Origin: Vanrija pseudolonga
Lineage: Eukaryota > Basidiomycota > Tremellomycetes > Trichosporonales > Trichosporonaceae
Direction of reading: 5' to 3'
Length of the DNA stretch: 64,000 nucleotides
Assembly: GCF_020906515.1 (NCBI RefSeq)
Contig: NC_085851.1
Location: forward strand, 248,001 to 312,000
Each line of letters starts with the position of its first letter. Position 1 is the first letter of the stretch. Shown here piece by piece: positions 1 to 12,270 of this stretch. Both the position numbers and the translations under genes were made by a program. The notes beneath the pieces were generated by a model. It did not search any database. It worked only from the letters and a program-made list of their open reading frames with translations, and had not been told where the DNA came from.

Positions 1-203
1 ACCTGTACGAGAACAGGGTCTACGTCACGATGGTCCTTATCCTCATTTTCGCGTAAGTCGCGTGTTACTTCTCGTTGAACAGTTGCTAACACCCCACAGC
101 GAAGTCATTGTACGTTGTGTTCGCTGCGCCAACCCGATAACAACTAACCCCGCAGGGTCTGTACGGCCTTATCGTCGCGATCATCATGAACACCCTCACC
201 TAA
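1..203 (+). CDS. V-ATPase proteolipid subunit (c or c'), C-terminal end, partial
   Basis: Only the last 35 residues are in the window; the gene starts to the left. They form the fourth transmembrane helix of a vacuolar H+-ATPase proteolipid, which builds the membrane rotor ring that carries protons into vacuole and Golgi. The spliced protein contains ILIFAEVIGLYGLIVAI, the signature of the c/c' subunits, with the proton-carrying glutamate in FAEVIG. Two introns interrupt this short stretch (53-99 and 110-155). They leave a 10-nt internal exon at 100-109, which encodes that glutamate and the next two residues. Frame is kept only if the microexon is included. The C-terminus ends MNTLT. I cannot tell Vma3 from Vma11 with so little sequence. 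The next gene is convergent, on the minus strand. Confidence 0.9.
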
Positions 204-390
204 GCGCGCCGCGGCGCGCAACAACTTCTTCAGCCCTGCTGACCCCGCCGTGGAACGGCCTCATAAATCGTAGAACTCAACATGCAGCGGATCCCATCCA
301 GCGCACAGGTTACATCTAATCCAGCGCGCAGGCTAGAACATGTACATACAACAGAATGATTTACAGGGAACCTCTCTCCTCCACTGCCCC

Positions 391-1826
391 TTACTGGGCG
401 CCCACATCAGCCAGCGAGAAGACGCCACGCATCGCCTCATCGGTCTGATCGATCGCCATGCCGCTCGCGTCGTCGAGCGACTTGTGCCCAACCATGTCGA
501 CGCCAACGACGTCAAGCAGCGACTGGCCGTCCTGGTACGGCCAGTCGTAGTGCTCGCCGTTCTCGTGAGCGGAGCGAACGACGGCCGCGGCGACCTGCTC
601 GCCAAGCGCGACCTCTGAAGCGGTAGCGAGGGCAGCGGCAGCACTCGACTCGGCGTCGTCGGCGAGACCGTCGTGCAGATGGGCGTGGAGGTGCTCTGCC
701 GCGGCGACGGCGTCGTGCTCGCCCGACTCTTGCTCCACCGCTTCCAGCCTCGCCCTCTCCTCGAGCATCCTAATCTTCTCTTGCACCCCCGCGCGGTTCT
801 TCTTGAGACGCATCTCTCGAACGAGCCCGAGCTCCGGGTACTTGCGAGGCCGGCCCCTCTTGCGCTTGATGCCGAGTGCCCGCTCCTCCTTTCTTCTCTC
901 AAACTCTGCCAGCTCCTCGGCGGAGCGGACCTTTGGCGGGCGGCCCTTGGGTCGGCGTGGAGGCGGTGCCTGGACCTCGGGTGGCGGCGCCCCAGGTTTG
1001 GGCTTGTTCTTCGAGCCCTTTGGCCGTCCGCGGCCCCGCTTGACTGGCAGTGACGAGTCTGGAACATCGCTGGGTGGCCCGTGAACATGAGTGTGTGGAG
1101 GGACGATCGGGAGATGCGCCGTGTGTGCCGCGGCCTCTGGCCCGAGTGGTGGCAGGATGAGGTTGTGGTTGTTTGGGGACTGGGGGAAGTTGGTATTGAA
1201 GATCGCGCCGTAGTTGCCAAAGTTGCCATGGGCAAAGTCTTCGAGGGTCGACTGGAGAGTATGCTGCAGCCTCTCTCTGTCGAGGCGCTCGCGCTCCTCG
1301 GTGTCGCCTGGCCCTAGGCTGGGGTGATGGGACTGAGGAGTTAGACACCGTTCCTGTGCTTCTAACTCACCTGTTGTGCGTTTGTCAAACTGTTGACAAT
1401 CTCACGCAGTGCCGGGTCAATGCCGTCGTCGTCGAGGGGGATATGGTTGGGGTCCGCGTCCTGCTGAACGTCGTGGACGTCGACCTCGACACCGGGGTCA
1501 AAGCTCTCAGGCTCCGGGTCCTCTGCCTCCGCTTCCGGCTCGGCTTCTGGCAGCCCCGCGGCATGGATGCTACCCCCGAGGTCGATGTCATCCTGCTCGA
1601 TGCGTCCCCGCTGGACATTGTGCACCACCTGCTCGATGGCGAAGAGCGCCGGGTCGATCGGTGTTGGAGCTGTTGCCGATGACGACGAGGTGGCGAGTGC
1701 AAAGAGTGCGGGGTCTAGTTCTGGCTGGGTCGTGATAGCTGCTGATGCCATGTGCAAGTGGTGTTGGGTCGCGTCGTCTTGCTGCTGTTGCTGTTGTTGT
1801 TGTGGGTCGTCAGACTTGTGCGTCAT
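391..1826 (-). CDS. AT-hook DNA-binding protein with poly-Q N-terminus
   Basis: A probable chromatin or transcription protein of about 465 residues. One 38-nt intron (1333-1370; GTGAGT donor, CTAAC branch site) is placed where the acceptor keeps phase. A nearer AG at 1319 would break the frame. The N-terminus has an eight-glutamine run, then repeated DPALFA boxes and an acidic region. The middle holds three AT-hooks that bind the minor groove of AT-rich DNA: KRGRGRPKGSK, RRPKGRPPK and KRKRGRPRKYPE, spread over about 80 residues. A Lys/Arg/Glu-rich, probably helical segment follows, then an Ala-rich acidic tail. I do not recognise a named family beyond the AT-hooks. Nuclear localisation is inferred from the basic hooks. 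Confidence 0.8.
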
Positions 1827-2178
1827 TGTGGACGCGTCGAGTGGAGGTTGGCCTCTCTAGATGGGAGAAAAGGAGAGAACAAGCAGCAAGAAAATCAGGC
1901 AGGGCGAAGTGTGTTTGGTGTGGTAGGGCTGGGTGGGAACAGGCTGGGGATTAGCCATTAGAATTGGTCCCGCTAATAGTAGGGGTAGTTGGTCCATTAG
2001 GATGGCATTAGGGGCATTACAATTGTCTAGGCCCGCGACACGTGCTGCCCGCCTTCATCGCGGCCTCCCGCCTATCGCGTGTCCCACCCACTGTACCACT
2101 GTTGCGGCGTTGCGACCACCCACCACAACATCAGACTCTTTGTTTCCATCCACAATCCTCCACAACAACCATCCAACC

Positions 2179-4464
2179 ATGCCCCCTCGCCCAAGACGCT
2201 CACAAGGCGCAGCACAAAACTCGCCAGCCAAAAGGTCACGCGCTCCCCGCAAGTCGGCAGTCAAGGATGAGCCCGACACGCCCGACCCGGAGCTGCATGA
2301 CGATGGCGACGACGATGCGGTAGGAGAGGACGCCGAAGACGATGACGATGAGGAAGAGCCGGCTCCCAAACCCGGCCCATCACGCAGCCGGTCACGCGCC
2401 AAACCGCGGAGCTCAAACGCGAAGCGCACCCCGAAACGCGCCAAGACGGAGGAGGAGGCGACCGAGGACGATGATGACGAGGAGGTCGTGTCAGCTGGAC
2501 GCCGCCGCTCGGGCAAGCAGGTCAGCTACAAGGAGATCCCTGCTGGCGCCGACGACAAGGACGAGGAGTCGGACGGTGACGACGATGATGACGATGAAGG
2601 TGGGTGGATGCCGCGCTCAGTGTGTGATGGCTGCTGACAGATGAACAGAGGAAGAGGAGAAGCCGGTCAAGGCGACGCCGGCGCGTCGGAACAACCGCCG
2701 CGCCAAGGAGGACAAGGACGACAAGCCGTACAAGAGGGAGCCTGGAACTGGTGGACGCGGCGGCTTCAGCGTCAAGGGCGCTGCGGCTGCCGCTGCGCGC
2801 GCGCGATGGGACAAGGTCCGTCGTGAGAAGGCCGAGAGGGGTGAGGACAGCGACGAAGCCGTCGCGCGTCGCCGTACCAATGCGCCGATTAAGAAGGACC
2901 CTCGTGGTGCGCTGGAGAACGTTATCAGTGAGTTGCGGTGGGCGTTGACGCGTGGGAACCCATAGCTGACGTGGGTAGATGGCCAAAAGTACACGATCAA
3001 GAACGCCGAATATGTTGCTGGCGACGACGAGCTCATCATCCCCGACGACCCCAAGGGTGACACCAAGGTCGACGCTGAGGGCCGACTGCTTGGCGGTCGC
3101 GAGTACAAGCTCGTGACGTTCACCTCTGCCACGCGCAAGAACAAGGAGCGTGTGTACGCGCTCACCATTGACGCGGCGCGCGCGTGTGGATACACCGACT
3201 CGCTGGCGTTCCTCCGTCGCTGCCCTCAGATTGTCAAGCTCTCGTGCGACCCCGATGAGAGGCAAATGCTCATCGACATTGGACGTATCACGGGCAACCT
3301 CAAGCACCGCATGGTGACCATGGTTGCCATGCGCAACGTTTTCAAACTCATGGGCGCGAGGCTGGTCAAGGGTGAGTCACCATCAGCATCGCCGTTGTCT
3401 GTGCTTTTGCTGATGGAACAGGTGGCAAATGGGTCGACGACGACTACAACGAGGAGCAGGCCCTGATTGACTGTGGAACCAATGGGTGGACACCACACTC
3501 TGAGGTCCTGGACGAGGAGCTCGCCGTCAACCAGTACCCTTCGGCTGGTGGACCTGGTCGACCGCCAGCCAACGCTGGCTTCCTCGCGGACGGTGTCGCT
3601 GCCAAGTCTGCGTTGACGCCATTCTACACTGTCGGCGGCCCCACAACACACTTTGGTGGGACTGGCGCCGACCCCTGGTCTGATACGGTGCACGGCCGTC
3701 GCGGCAAGTTGCGCGGCCTGGGTGTCACCGAAGAAGACTGGATGCTTCGCACGGCCGAGGAATCGCGCCGCATTGACGAGACGCTACGCGGGTACCGGGA
3801 TGAGCGGATCGAGGTGCTGTCTGGACAGGACACGCGCGGCTGGGTGCACTACAGCGAAGAGTTTTCGTCTGGGGCTATCAAGCCCGAGGTGGACGAGCAC
3901 AAGCACCCTCTGGCCAACGAGCTCACCTTCGACACTGGCAGTGAGCCACTAACGCCGGCTCCGCCTGAGCCTGCGGCTCCGGCCGCCGACAACAAGCCTG
4001 AGGCGTCAGAGGACAAGCCAGTGGTCGACAAGGTGCCTGGTGGCAAGATTGTCGTCGAGCGCGAGTCTGAGACGCGGGATGGGCGGCCCAAGAAGAGCAA
4101 GTGGCAGCCCGGTGTGGTGCGCGCGGCGTACGAGGTGAGTTTGTGTGTGTGTAGGGCGCTGACTCGACAGCCGCACACCCAATTGCCGCATGTTCCTCTG
4201 CGGACACAGCCATCCTCGGCCGAGATCAAGCGCGTGTCGCATCTCCCTCTCGTTGGACTCAACGGCTCGGCGCGATACGTCAAGGCGCCAGGCATTGCGT
4301 CCGTCGAGTTTGTGTACACGTCGGGATCGGAAGATGCCGGCACGCCAGCGTGGCTGACGTTTGGCGACGCCATCCAAGGCGCCGACGCGATCAAGAAGCG
4401 CAAGGCTCTGATCGCCGAGGCCGAGGAGTGGGAGCGCGTGTCGCGCGCCAAGAGACGGGCGTAG
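2179..4464 (+). CDS. RSC7: RSC chromatin-remodelling complex subunit Rsc7/Swp82 family
   Basis: A subunit of the SWI/SNF-type remodeller RSC, about 699 residues in five exons (introns 2600-2648, 2928-2978, 3372-3421, 4135-4170). The first 200 residues are disordered, with alternating acidic runs and basic S/R/K stretches. The conserved Rsc7/Swp82 core follows: NGQKYTIKNAEYV, then a DDPKGDTKVDAEGRLLGGRE motif, then a Phe/Arg-rich stretch ending KLMGARLVKGG. A later block contains PHTQLPHVPLRTQPS, which is also typical of the family. The second intron set is clear; for the first, the acceptor at 2648 is preferred because it keeps an open acidic/basic frame. The last intron is 36 nt and in frame without a stop, so retention would only insert 12 residues. 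Start chosen at the first ATG of the open frame. Confidence 0.9.
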
Positions 4465-4569
4465 CTGGGCCGAGCTAGGCCGCTACTCTTGTCACTAGCT
4501 AATAGTTGATAGGCATAGGAGCAGATGCATACAACGTTGTACCTCTTGTGCGCTTGTTTCTCTCCCTCT

Positions 4570-5460
4570 CTACCTGCCCTGGAACTGGGGCTTGCGCTTC
4601 TCTGCGAACGCACGGAGACCCTCGTTGCGGTCCTCGGACGAAAGCAGAGGCTCGTACGCCGCGCGCTCGTACTTGAGGCCGTCCTTGATGTCGAGGTATG
4701 GTGCGGCCTTGATCGCGCGCTTGGCGGCGCGAAGCGAAAGCGGAGCGGAAGTAAGGATCTGGGTGGAGAGGTCGATGGCGGCGTCGAATGCCGTGGCGCC
4801 GTCCTTTGCGACGGCGTTGAGCAGACCCAGGCGCTCGGCCTCGTCAACAGCCACACGGCGGCCAGTGTAGATCAGCTCGAGGGACTTGGCGACGCCGACG
4901 AGCTTGGTAAGGCGCTGGGTTCCACCGGCGCCAGGGATGATGCCGAGCTTGGTCTCGGGGAGGACGAACGCCGTCTTGGCCTCGCCCGTCCGGAGGTCGG
5001 CGCCGAGGGCGAGTTCGGTGCCTCCGCCCAGTGCGGGGCCCGGCACGGCCGCGATGGTGGGGATGCCCAGCGCCTCGAGGTCCGAGACCATGTCGTTCAG
5101 GTTGTTGAGGAACGCCTCGACCTCGGACGGGGTCATGCCCTTGCGCTCGCGCAGGTCGGCGCCGGCGCAGAACACGCTCGAGGTGGAGTGGACGATCGTG
5201 ATGCGCGCCTGGTCGTCGGCGGCGATACGGTCCAGGGCCGCGCGCATCTCGTGCACCATCTGCACCGAGAGGGCGTTGCGCGCCTCGGGCCGGTCGAGGA
5301 CGAGCACGTTGACGCCGAACAGGTCGAGGTCGGCGTGCGCCTTGCCGACGAGCGCCGACGCGGGCTCGAGGCGCGCATGCGGCTTGGCGGCGATGCTGAA
5401 CGCGCGCTTGGGGGCGGCGGCGGTGCGGAGGAGCGTGCGGGCCAGTGTTGGGCGGGTCAT
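4570..5460 (-). CDS. Mitochondrial enoyl-CoA hydratase/isomerase (AUH-like)
   Basis: A single-exon, 296-residue crotonase-fold enzyme. The N-terminus ([19 protein letters not shown]) is rich in Arg/Ala/Thr and lacks acids, as expected for a mitochondrial presequence. The CoA-binding and oxyanion motif [10 protein letters not shown] is present, as are both catalytic-type glutamates, in [10 protein letters not shown] and in [16 protein letters not shown]. This two-glutamate pattern fits hydratases. The sequence most resembles 3-methylglutaconyl-CoA hydratase (AUH, leucine breakdown), but short-chain enoyl-CoA hydratase is possible. It lies back to back with the ubiquitin-L40 gene across a 580-bp spacer. 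No introns, unusual for this neighbourhood. Confidence 0.93.
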   Translation of the reverse strand: MTRPTLARTLLRTAAAPKRAFSIAAKPHARLEPASALVGKAHADLDLFGVNVLVLDRPEARNALSVQMVHEMRAALDRIAADDQARITIVHSTSSVFCAGADLRERKGMTPSEVEAFLNNLNDMVSDLEALGIPTIAAVPGPALGGGTELALGADLRTGEAKTAFVLPETKLGIIPGAGGTQRLTKLVGVAKSLELIYTGRRVAVDEAERLGLLNAVAKDGATAFDAAIDLSTQILTSAPLSLRAAKRAIKAAPYLDIKDGLKYERAAYEPLLSSEDRNEGLRAFAEKRKPQFQGR

Positions 5461-7281
<1,821 letters not shown>

Positions 7282-8387
7282 ATGGCAGACGACCTCGAGC
7301 AAGACCTGCGGCACATCCACTGGTGTGTAGCTTGCTCACGGGTAGACGTCAGCTAACACTGCCCCAGGTCATGGCCCGAGGCCATCGCGGCCAACCCTGC
7401 ACGCTCGCTCGCGACGCCGGACCTGGCGTGCGTAGAGCTACCCAAGCGGATGATGAGCTGACGCCGCAGGATGGACTACTTTGCCTTCTCGCCCTTCTGG
7501 GACTCAAAGAGCAACAACAACGTGCTGCGGACACAACGACGGATCGAGAACCCGACGTACGGGCACGCCGAGGAGAAGGTGTACGTGGGGCTGAACACCA
7601 CCTCTGCCGCTCGCGCTCACACCACCACCGCAGCGAACTAACGGCCTTCCGCACCGGCTTCGAATACATCGTCGCGCACGCGCGCGCGCCCGACGTCTTC
7701 GTCATCCACCGACGCGATGTGCTTCCCGACGGCGGGCGGGGGCCAGTCACGCACGCGTACTTCATCCTCCAGGACAAGGTGTACATGTCGCCGAACCTGC
7801 ACGACATTGCCGCGACACGGCTGCGCAACGCGACATATCTCCTCAGCACGACGTTCTCGGCCTTGTCTGCCGCCAAGCCGGCGGCCAACCCGCGCGCGAC
7901 GACGCAGTGGCGCGCGCTGCCGCCGGGAGGGAAAGACAAGGAGAAGGACAAGGGCAAGGAAGCCGACAAGGAGCGCAGGGACAGCGTCGCGGAGAGGAGG
8001 GATAGTGTCGCGACGGGTACGCCTTCTGCAGAGGCAACCGCGCCAGCACCAGCAGTGGAGGAGAAGGAGGCCGCGCCAGACTGGCACCTGTTCCACGCGC
8101 TGTCGGCGACGCGGGCGAGCCTGGCCGAGCTCGACCGGCTCGCAGCAAGCCCAGAAGCCAAGGCGGACGCCGAGGCCGAGTCGCGCGCGTTCGACGCGCT
8201 CGCGCAGGCTGCTATCGGGCGCGCACCCGCGCCCGCACATGCACATGCACAGGCAGGGACGACGCCGCGCCCGCCTCAGCCGTTTGGCACGCCGGCGCCG
8301 TTCACCCCCGCCGCGGACGGGTTCCGGCCCCTAAGGCCACAGTCCAACTTTGCGCCGAGCCTCGCGGCCGACTCGCCGGCAGTGTAG
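7282..8387 (+). CDS. MED6: Mediator complex subunit 6
   Basis: A head-module subunit of Mediator, which couples activators to RNA polymerase II in the nucleus. The spliced protein has 321 residues in four exons (introns 7323-7367, 7428-7469, 7581-7633). The conserved N-terminal domain is clear: SWPEAIA, MDYFAFSPFWDSKSNNNVL, then ELTAFRTGFEYIV, PDVFVIHRRD and HAYFILQDKVYMSPN. That domain occupies roughly residues 10-165. After it comes a Lys/Glu/Asp-rich linker containing a duplicated RRDSVA element, and a Pro/Ala-rich tail. The third intron's donor at 7581 (GTACGT) was chosen over the GTGTAC two bases earlier because it keeps the frame. The C-terminal half is low-complexity and probably disordered. 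Confidence 0.93.
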
Positions 8388-9823
8388 ATTGTTGTAGTAT
8401 GCATGGTGGGGTGGATTAGCGAGTTGGATGCGATGCGAGGGGAGGGGAGGGGGGGAGAAAGAGGCAGGTCAGTCTGGAGCAGGCAGCCACGACCCCCGTG
8501 CCACTTGCATGAATGGGCGCCACGCCATGCCCACCCACAGAAGTGACACAAGTGACACACACCGAGCCACACTCGGTCACCGACCCATGCACATGACCAC
8601 AACCAAAACATATGACAAAGGTGCCAGGTGAACACCGAGCTCGCGCTGGGCAGGCACTGGTGCTGAGTGAGATGCTGCGGTGTTGTGTGAGACGATTGCT
8701 GACCGAGGAAGTCACCGAGTTGATAAGGTCTTGAGACCGCCGCCGCTCGGCGCCGGGGAGTTGACAGGTCGGGGGCTTTGGCTGGGGAGGGGTGTGAGTC
8801 GATTCGGGGAGGGAGGGAGTGCAGTGCGTGTGGCTCGTTCTTCCAGTTCTCGCGGTTCGCAGAGTTGGTGCCTTGTGTAGGAGTGTGGTGGTTGTGTTGT
8901 GGTGATTGTGTGGTCGGGTGGTCGCCCTCTCACTCCTCCTCCAGCTCCATAGACTCGAATTGGAGACCTATTCATGGATTCAGTATCTTTCTGGTGATTG
9001 GGAACGGCTGGCCATATACAGCACGGTGCATACACTGCCTGTCGTGGCAGATCATGGTGTCTACTGTGAACACAGCTCGACGACATAACCACAGCCATCA
9101 TGGGCTCGGACTCGCGTCGTCACATTCTTCCTTCCATCTCTTTCACTGTGTAAGAAGGATACAACTAAGAGGTGAGAGGGTGAGAAATGGGGAAGCAGTA
9201 ACAAGTAAGGCGTTCTGTTGCCTCGATAGGGTGTCCGTTGTAGATGCTGCGTCGTCGAAGTGACGGTGGTGACGGTACCACGCTTCCACTCACTAGCTTG
9301 TGTCCTGGCCCTGCTGTTTATACTCCTAGATACTCAATAGTAGACTTTCGGGCGCGTACTCGCAGCACATGTGCTCGGATTGTGCTCGGATGTTGGAACT
9401 TGACTGTAAGACCGAGAGATGCGATGTCTGCCACTGTGGCAGGTATGAGGTCGCCTCTGCGTACGGGTTCCTTCTTGTACATGGTGATGTTAGTTGCCTG
9501 TTGCTCTATTTTGGCTGCTTGTAGAGTACCTTTTTGCATTCTGTACTCAGACTGGAGAGGACCATGAGGCCAACTCTGCTCGAAGTGGCACTACCGCCCA
9601 CTCCCACCTCAAGCCTCTCTCGGCTCACAGTAGTCCACGCGCCAAGGAAACTACCTCCCCACCGCCATCGTGCCTCCCACTCAACATTGTAGTGATCTAC
9701 TGCATGCCCTCTCAATTATAAAAATACAGTAGCAGGAGTCTAAGGAGAGTCTAAGCGTGGTGTGGCTATAGGGGTGTGGAGTTGGGTTGGGTTGTGGCAC
9801 GTCATGCGCCCGTGGCGCTGCGC
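8388..9823. other. Intergenic, convergent 3' ends of MED6 and the MFS gene
   Basis: About 1.4 kb without a supportable gene. Base composition from about 8900 to 9750 is visibly lower in GC than flanking genes. A 73-codon minus-strand frame at 9318-9539 is open but shows no recognisable motif. No tRNA or snRNA was seen. Confidence 0.5.
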
Positions 9824-11603
9824 TTAAGCCGAGGGCAGCGAGCCAGCCTCCTTCTGGGCAAACTTCTCCTCAAGCTCGGCGATACGCTCGCGCGTGAGCT
9901 GGTGCTCCTCGAGGGCGCCAGTGGGCTCGGTGTAGAAGATGGCGTAGACGACGGCGAGCAAGCCAAAGGCGGCAAACTCGAACCAGAACGAGCGCGCGTT
10001 GTGCTTCCAGTCGGCGAGGGCGGTGCCCTCAAGGCCGGCCTGGACGCCGAGGGCAATGGCACCGCCGATCTGCGCGAGCACCTGGGTCCAGGCACCAGCG
10101 ACGCCGCCCATCTCGGGAGGGCAGAAGGCGATGAGGTTGATGCCCGAGGCCATGAAGACGGAGATGGCGCCGACCGAGCCGAGGACGAACGCGGGGAAGC
10201 AGTACTTCCAGTAGTTCATGCCGCTGCCGCCGTCCGAGTAGTACATGAGGACCTCGGCAACCATGACGAGCACGCTGCCAACGGGGATGGTGATGCGGGG
10301 CGTGTTGATGATGGCGGGGACGGCCTGGACGAGGCCGCCGACGATGAGCGCGGCGATACCCTGGGGGAGGGCGGCAGCGGCGACGTGGAGCGGGCGCCAG
10401 CCGAAGGCGACCTGCCAGTAGGTGGCGTAGAGCAGCTGGCTAGTGGCCCAGAAGGAGAAGGGGAGGAGGGTGACGAGCGACGCGACCTTCATGTTCTTGA
10501 TCTTCCACACGGTGGCGGGGAGGACGGCGGAGCGCGGGTGGATCCTGGCCTCGAAGACGAAGAAGCCGACGCCGAGGAAGATGGAGATGACGAACGGCGC
10601 GATGAACGACGCCTTGCCCCAGCCGTCGATGGGGCCCTGGGTCAGGCCGAGGATGAAGCACAGGAGCGCGCCCGACATGAGCACGACGCCGACGAGGTCG
10701 AGGCGCTTCCAGCGCGGGCCGTCGGCCGGGTCGTAGTCGGCCTTGGTGGCGGGGAGGACGAACACGGTGATGACGGAGAAGACGAGGCAGATGATGCCCA
10801 TGAGGCGGAAGAACCAGTGGTAGGATGCGAGCATGGTCAGGCCGGCGAGGACGCTGGGGGCGAGCGTCAGCGAGCCGGACATACGCAATGTGTCACGACG
10901 CTACTCACAGACCGAGGACGTTGCCCAGCGCACCGGCGATACCGAGCAGAGCGAGCTTCTTGGGCTGCTCGACCGGGTCGGGGAACATGTGCACGGCGAG
11001 GTGGTATCCCGAGGGGATAGTCAGCGCGCCCATGATGCCGCCGAGGCCGCGGACGATGAGGAAGCCGTACTTGTTGTGCGTGACGAACGACTGCACGATG
11101 CTCATGATGCCGAGGCCGACGAAGCCGACCTCGAAGACGAGGTGCGCAGGGAACAGGTCGGACAGGCGGCCCGCGAAGAGGAGGAACGAGGCGAATGTGA
11201 GCGAGTAGGCCGTGATGATCTGGCAAAAAACGTAAGCCACATGCCACATGTCACTTATCGATGGCGCTAGCGCTAGCGTACCCACCCAAACAATCTGCGA
11301 CACCTCAAGCTTGATGTCAAAGGCGATCTGCGCGCCGGCGATACCGACACCCGAGACGTTACACACGTCGACGAAGGACGCGACGGCGAAGATGAACAGC
11401 AGGAGGTGCTTGCGGCTCTGGCCGAGCTGCGAGAGCGGGTGGGGCGCGTGCGCGCCAGCGGCGTGGGCGACCTCGGCTTCAGGCGCGGCAGTGGCATCCT
11501 TCTCGCTCGTGGTGGTGGTGGCAGCGGCCGTTGGCTCGCGGATCGAGCTCGCGGGCGACTTGGCGGGCGTGTTGGCCTGCGCGGCTAGGGTAGTAGACGA
11601 CAT
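9824..11603 (-). CDS. Major facilitator superfamily multidrug transporter, 14 TM (DHA2-like)
   Basis: A plasma-membrane proton antiporter-type protein of 552 residues in three exons. The cytosolic N-terminus is Ala/Thr-rich (about 70 residues). The first helix (LLLFIFAVASFVDVCN) is followed by ITAYSLTFASFLLFAGRLSDLFPA, the loop 2-3 signature of MFS drug transporters. About fourteen hydrophobic segments can be counted, as in the 14-spanner DHA2 group. Substrate is unknown. The introns are 11220-11285 (66 nt) and 10854-10908 (55 nt). The 66-nt intron is a multiple of three without a stop. I call it an intron because its removal restores a normal first loop (WIITAYSLTF) and the flanks fit splice consensus. 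The C-terminus ends in an acidic/basic helix. An upstream palindrome is listed separately. Confidence 0.9.
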
Positions 11604-12270
11604 TGTGCAGGCGGGGCAGCGGGGGCGATATGATAACACCGCTGCATCTTGCCTCGCCTCACAGCCTTATGTAGCGAGCTGCCTCGCATAAACGTGCATG
11701 GTGGCACCACCTCGGCGCCGCTGCCGCTACAAATTTCGTTATCGCTGACCTCGCTGACGCGGTGTGTACCCGCCTCGGGCTGATTTTCGCCGAGCCGCAT
11801 AGTCAGACGCGATATGGGGCCAGGCGAGGCAGGCCAGCCAAGAGGTCACGTCTTGGCGCGCCCTGTTCCGACCGTGTTGCCGTTGCCGCACGACGCGTAG
11901 CGACGGCTCCGGCGCATCGAAGCTTGCCTCCTGCTCTGCATGCCCGGGCAGAACAAGTCGCCCGGGCATGCGCTCTGGCGATTGGGCATGTGCCCTCGGT
12001 GCGTCGGGCCATCGGGCGCTGATGTCCTGAGATCCCTTTGGCGCGGCGAGGCTTCACCGCTCCGCCCCCGGCCAGATCACTTTTCGCGCCGCCACAACCG
12101 AGCTGCATGACACACTTTCCGAGCGCAGTGCCACCCCGCCTCGCGGTCACGCCCTCGCTTCCCACCGCGCCTCGGGCTCCTCGGGCTCCGACGGAATGTA
12201 TGTAAACAATGCCCCCACTAGAACGAGTCACCACACATGATGCATAATTGTAGGCTGGCTGGCTGGCAGG
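11604..12270. other. Intergenic: MFS promoter and WBP11 3' flank
   Basis: No gene supported. It contains a strong inverted repeat (separate entry), several CGGGC-type elements, and a GGCT tetranucleotide run next to the WBP11 stop codon. Confidence 0.55.
11938..11971. repeat. Perfect 12-bp inverted repeat, 10-nt spacer
   Basis: Arms GCATGCCCGGGC and GCCCGGGCATGC are exact reverse complements around a 10-nt loop. It sits about 335 bp upstream of the MFS start codon and 300 bp past the WBP11 stop. It could be a dimeric transcription-factor site, a cruciform, or a hairpin in the WBP11 3'UTR; the sequence alone does not decide. Confidence 0.8.

Noticed and set aside
1319-1370. Alternative acceptor for the AT-hook gene intron
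   Set aside because: It joins to a frame without the AT-hooks and with frame-shadow composition; the acceptor ending at 1333 keeps phase and gives three AT-hooks.
9318-9539. 73-codon minus-strand frame with protein-like composition
   Set aside because: Too short, no motif, no start context and no promoter; kept only as a remark in the intergenic entry.
9776-11020. 414-codon plus-strand frame opposite the MFS transporter
   Set aside because: Antisense shadow; extreme Asp/Glu/Gly/Arg content and no motif.
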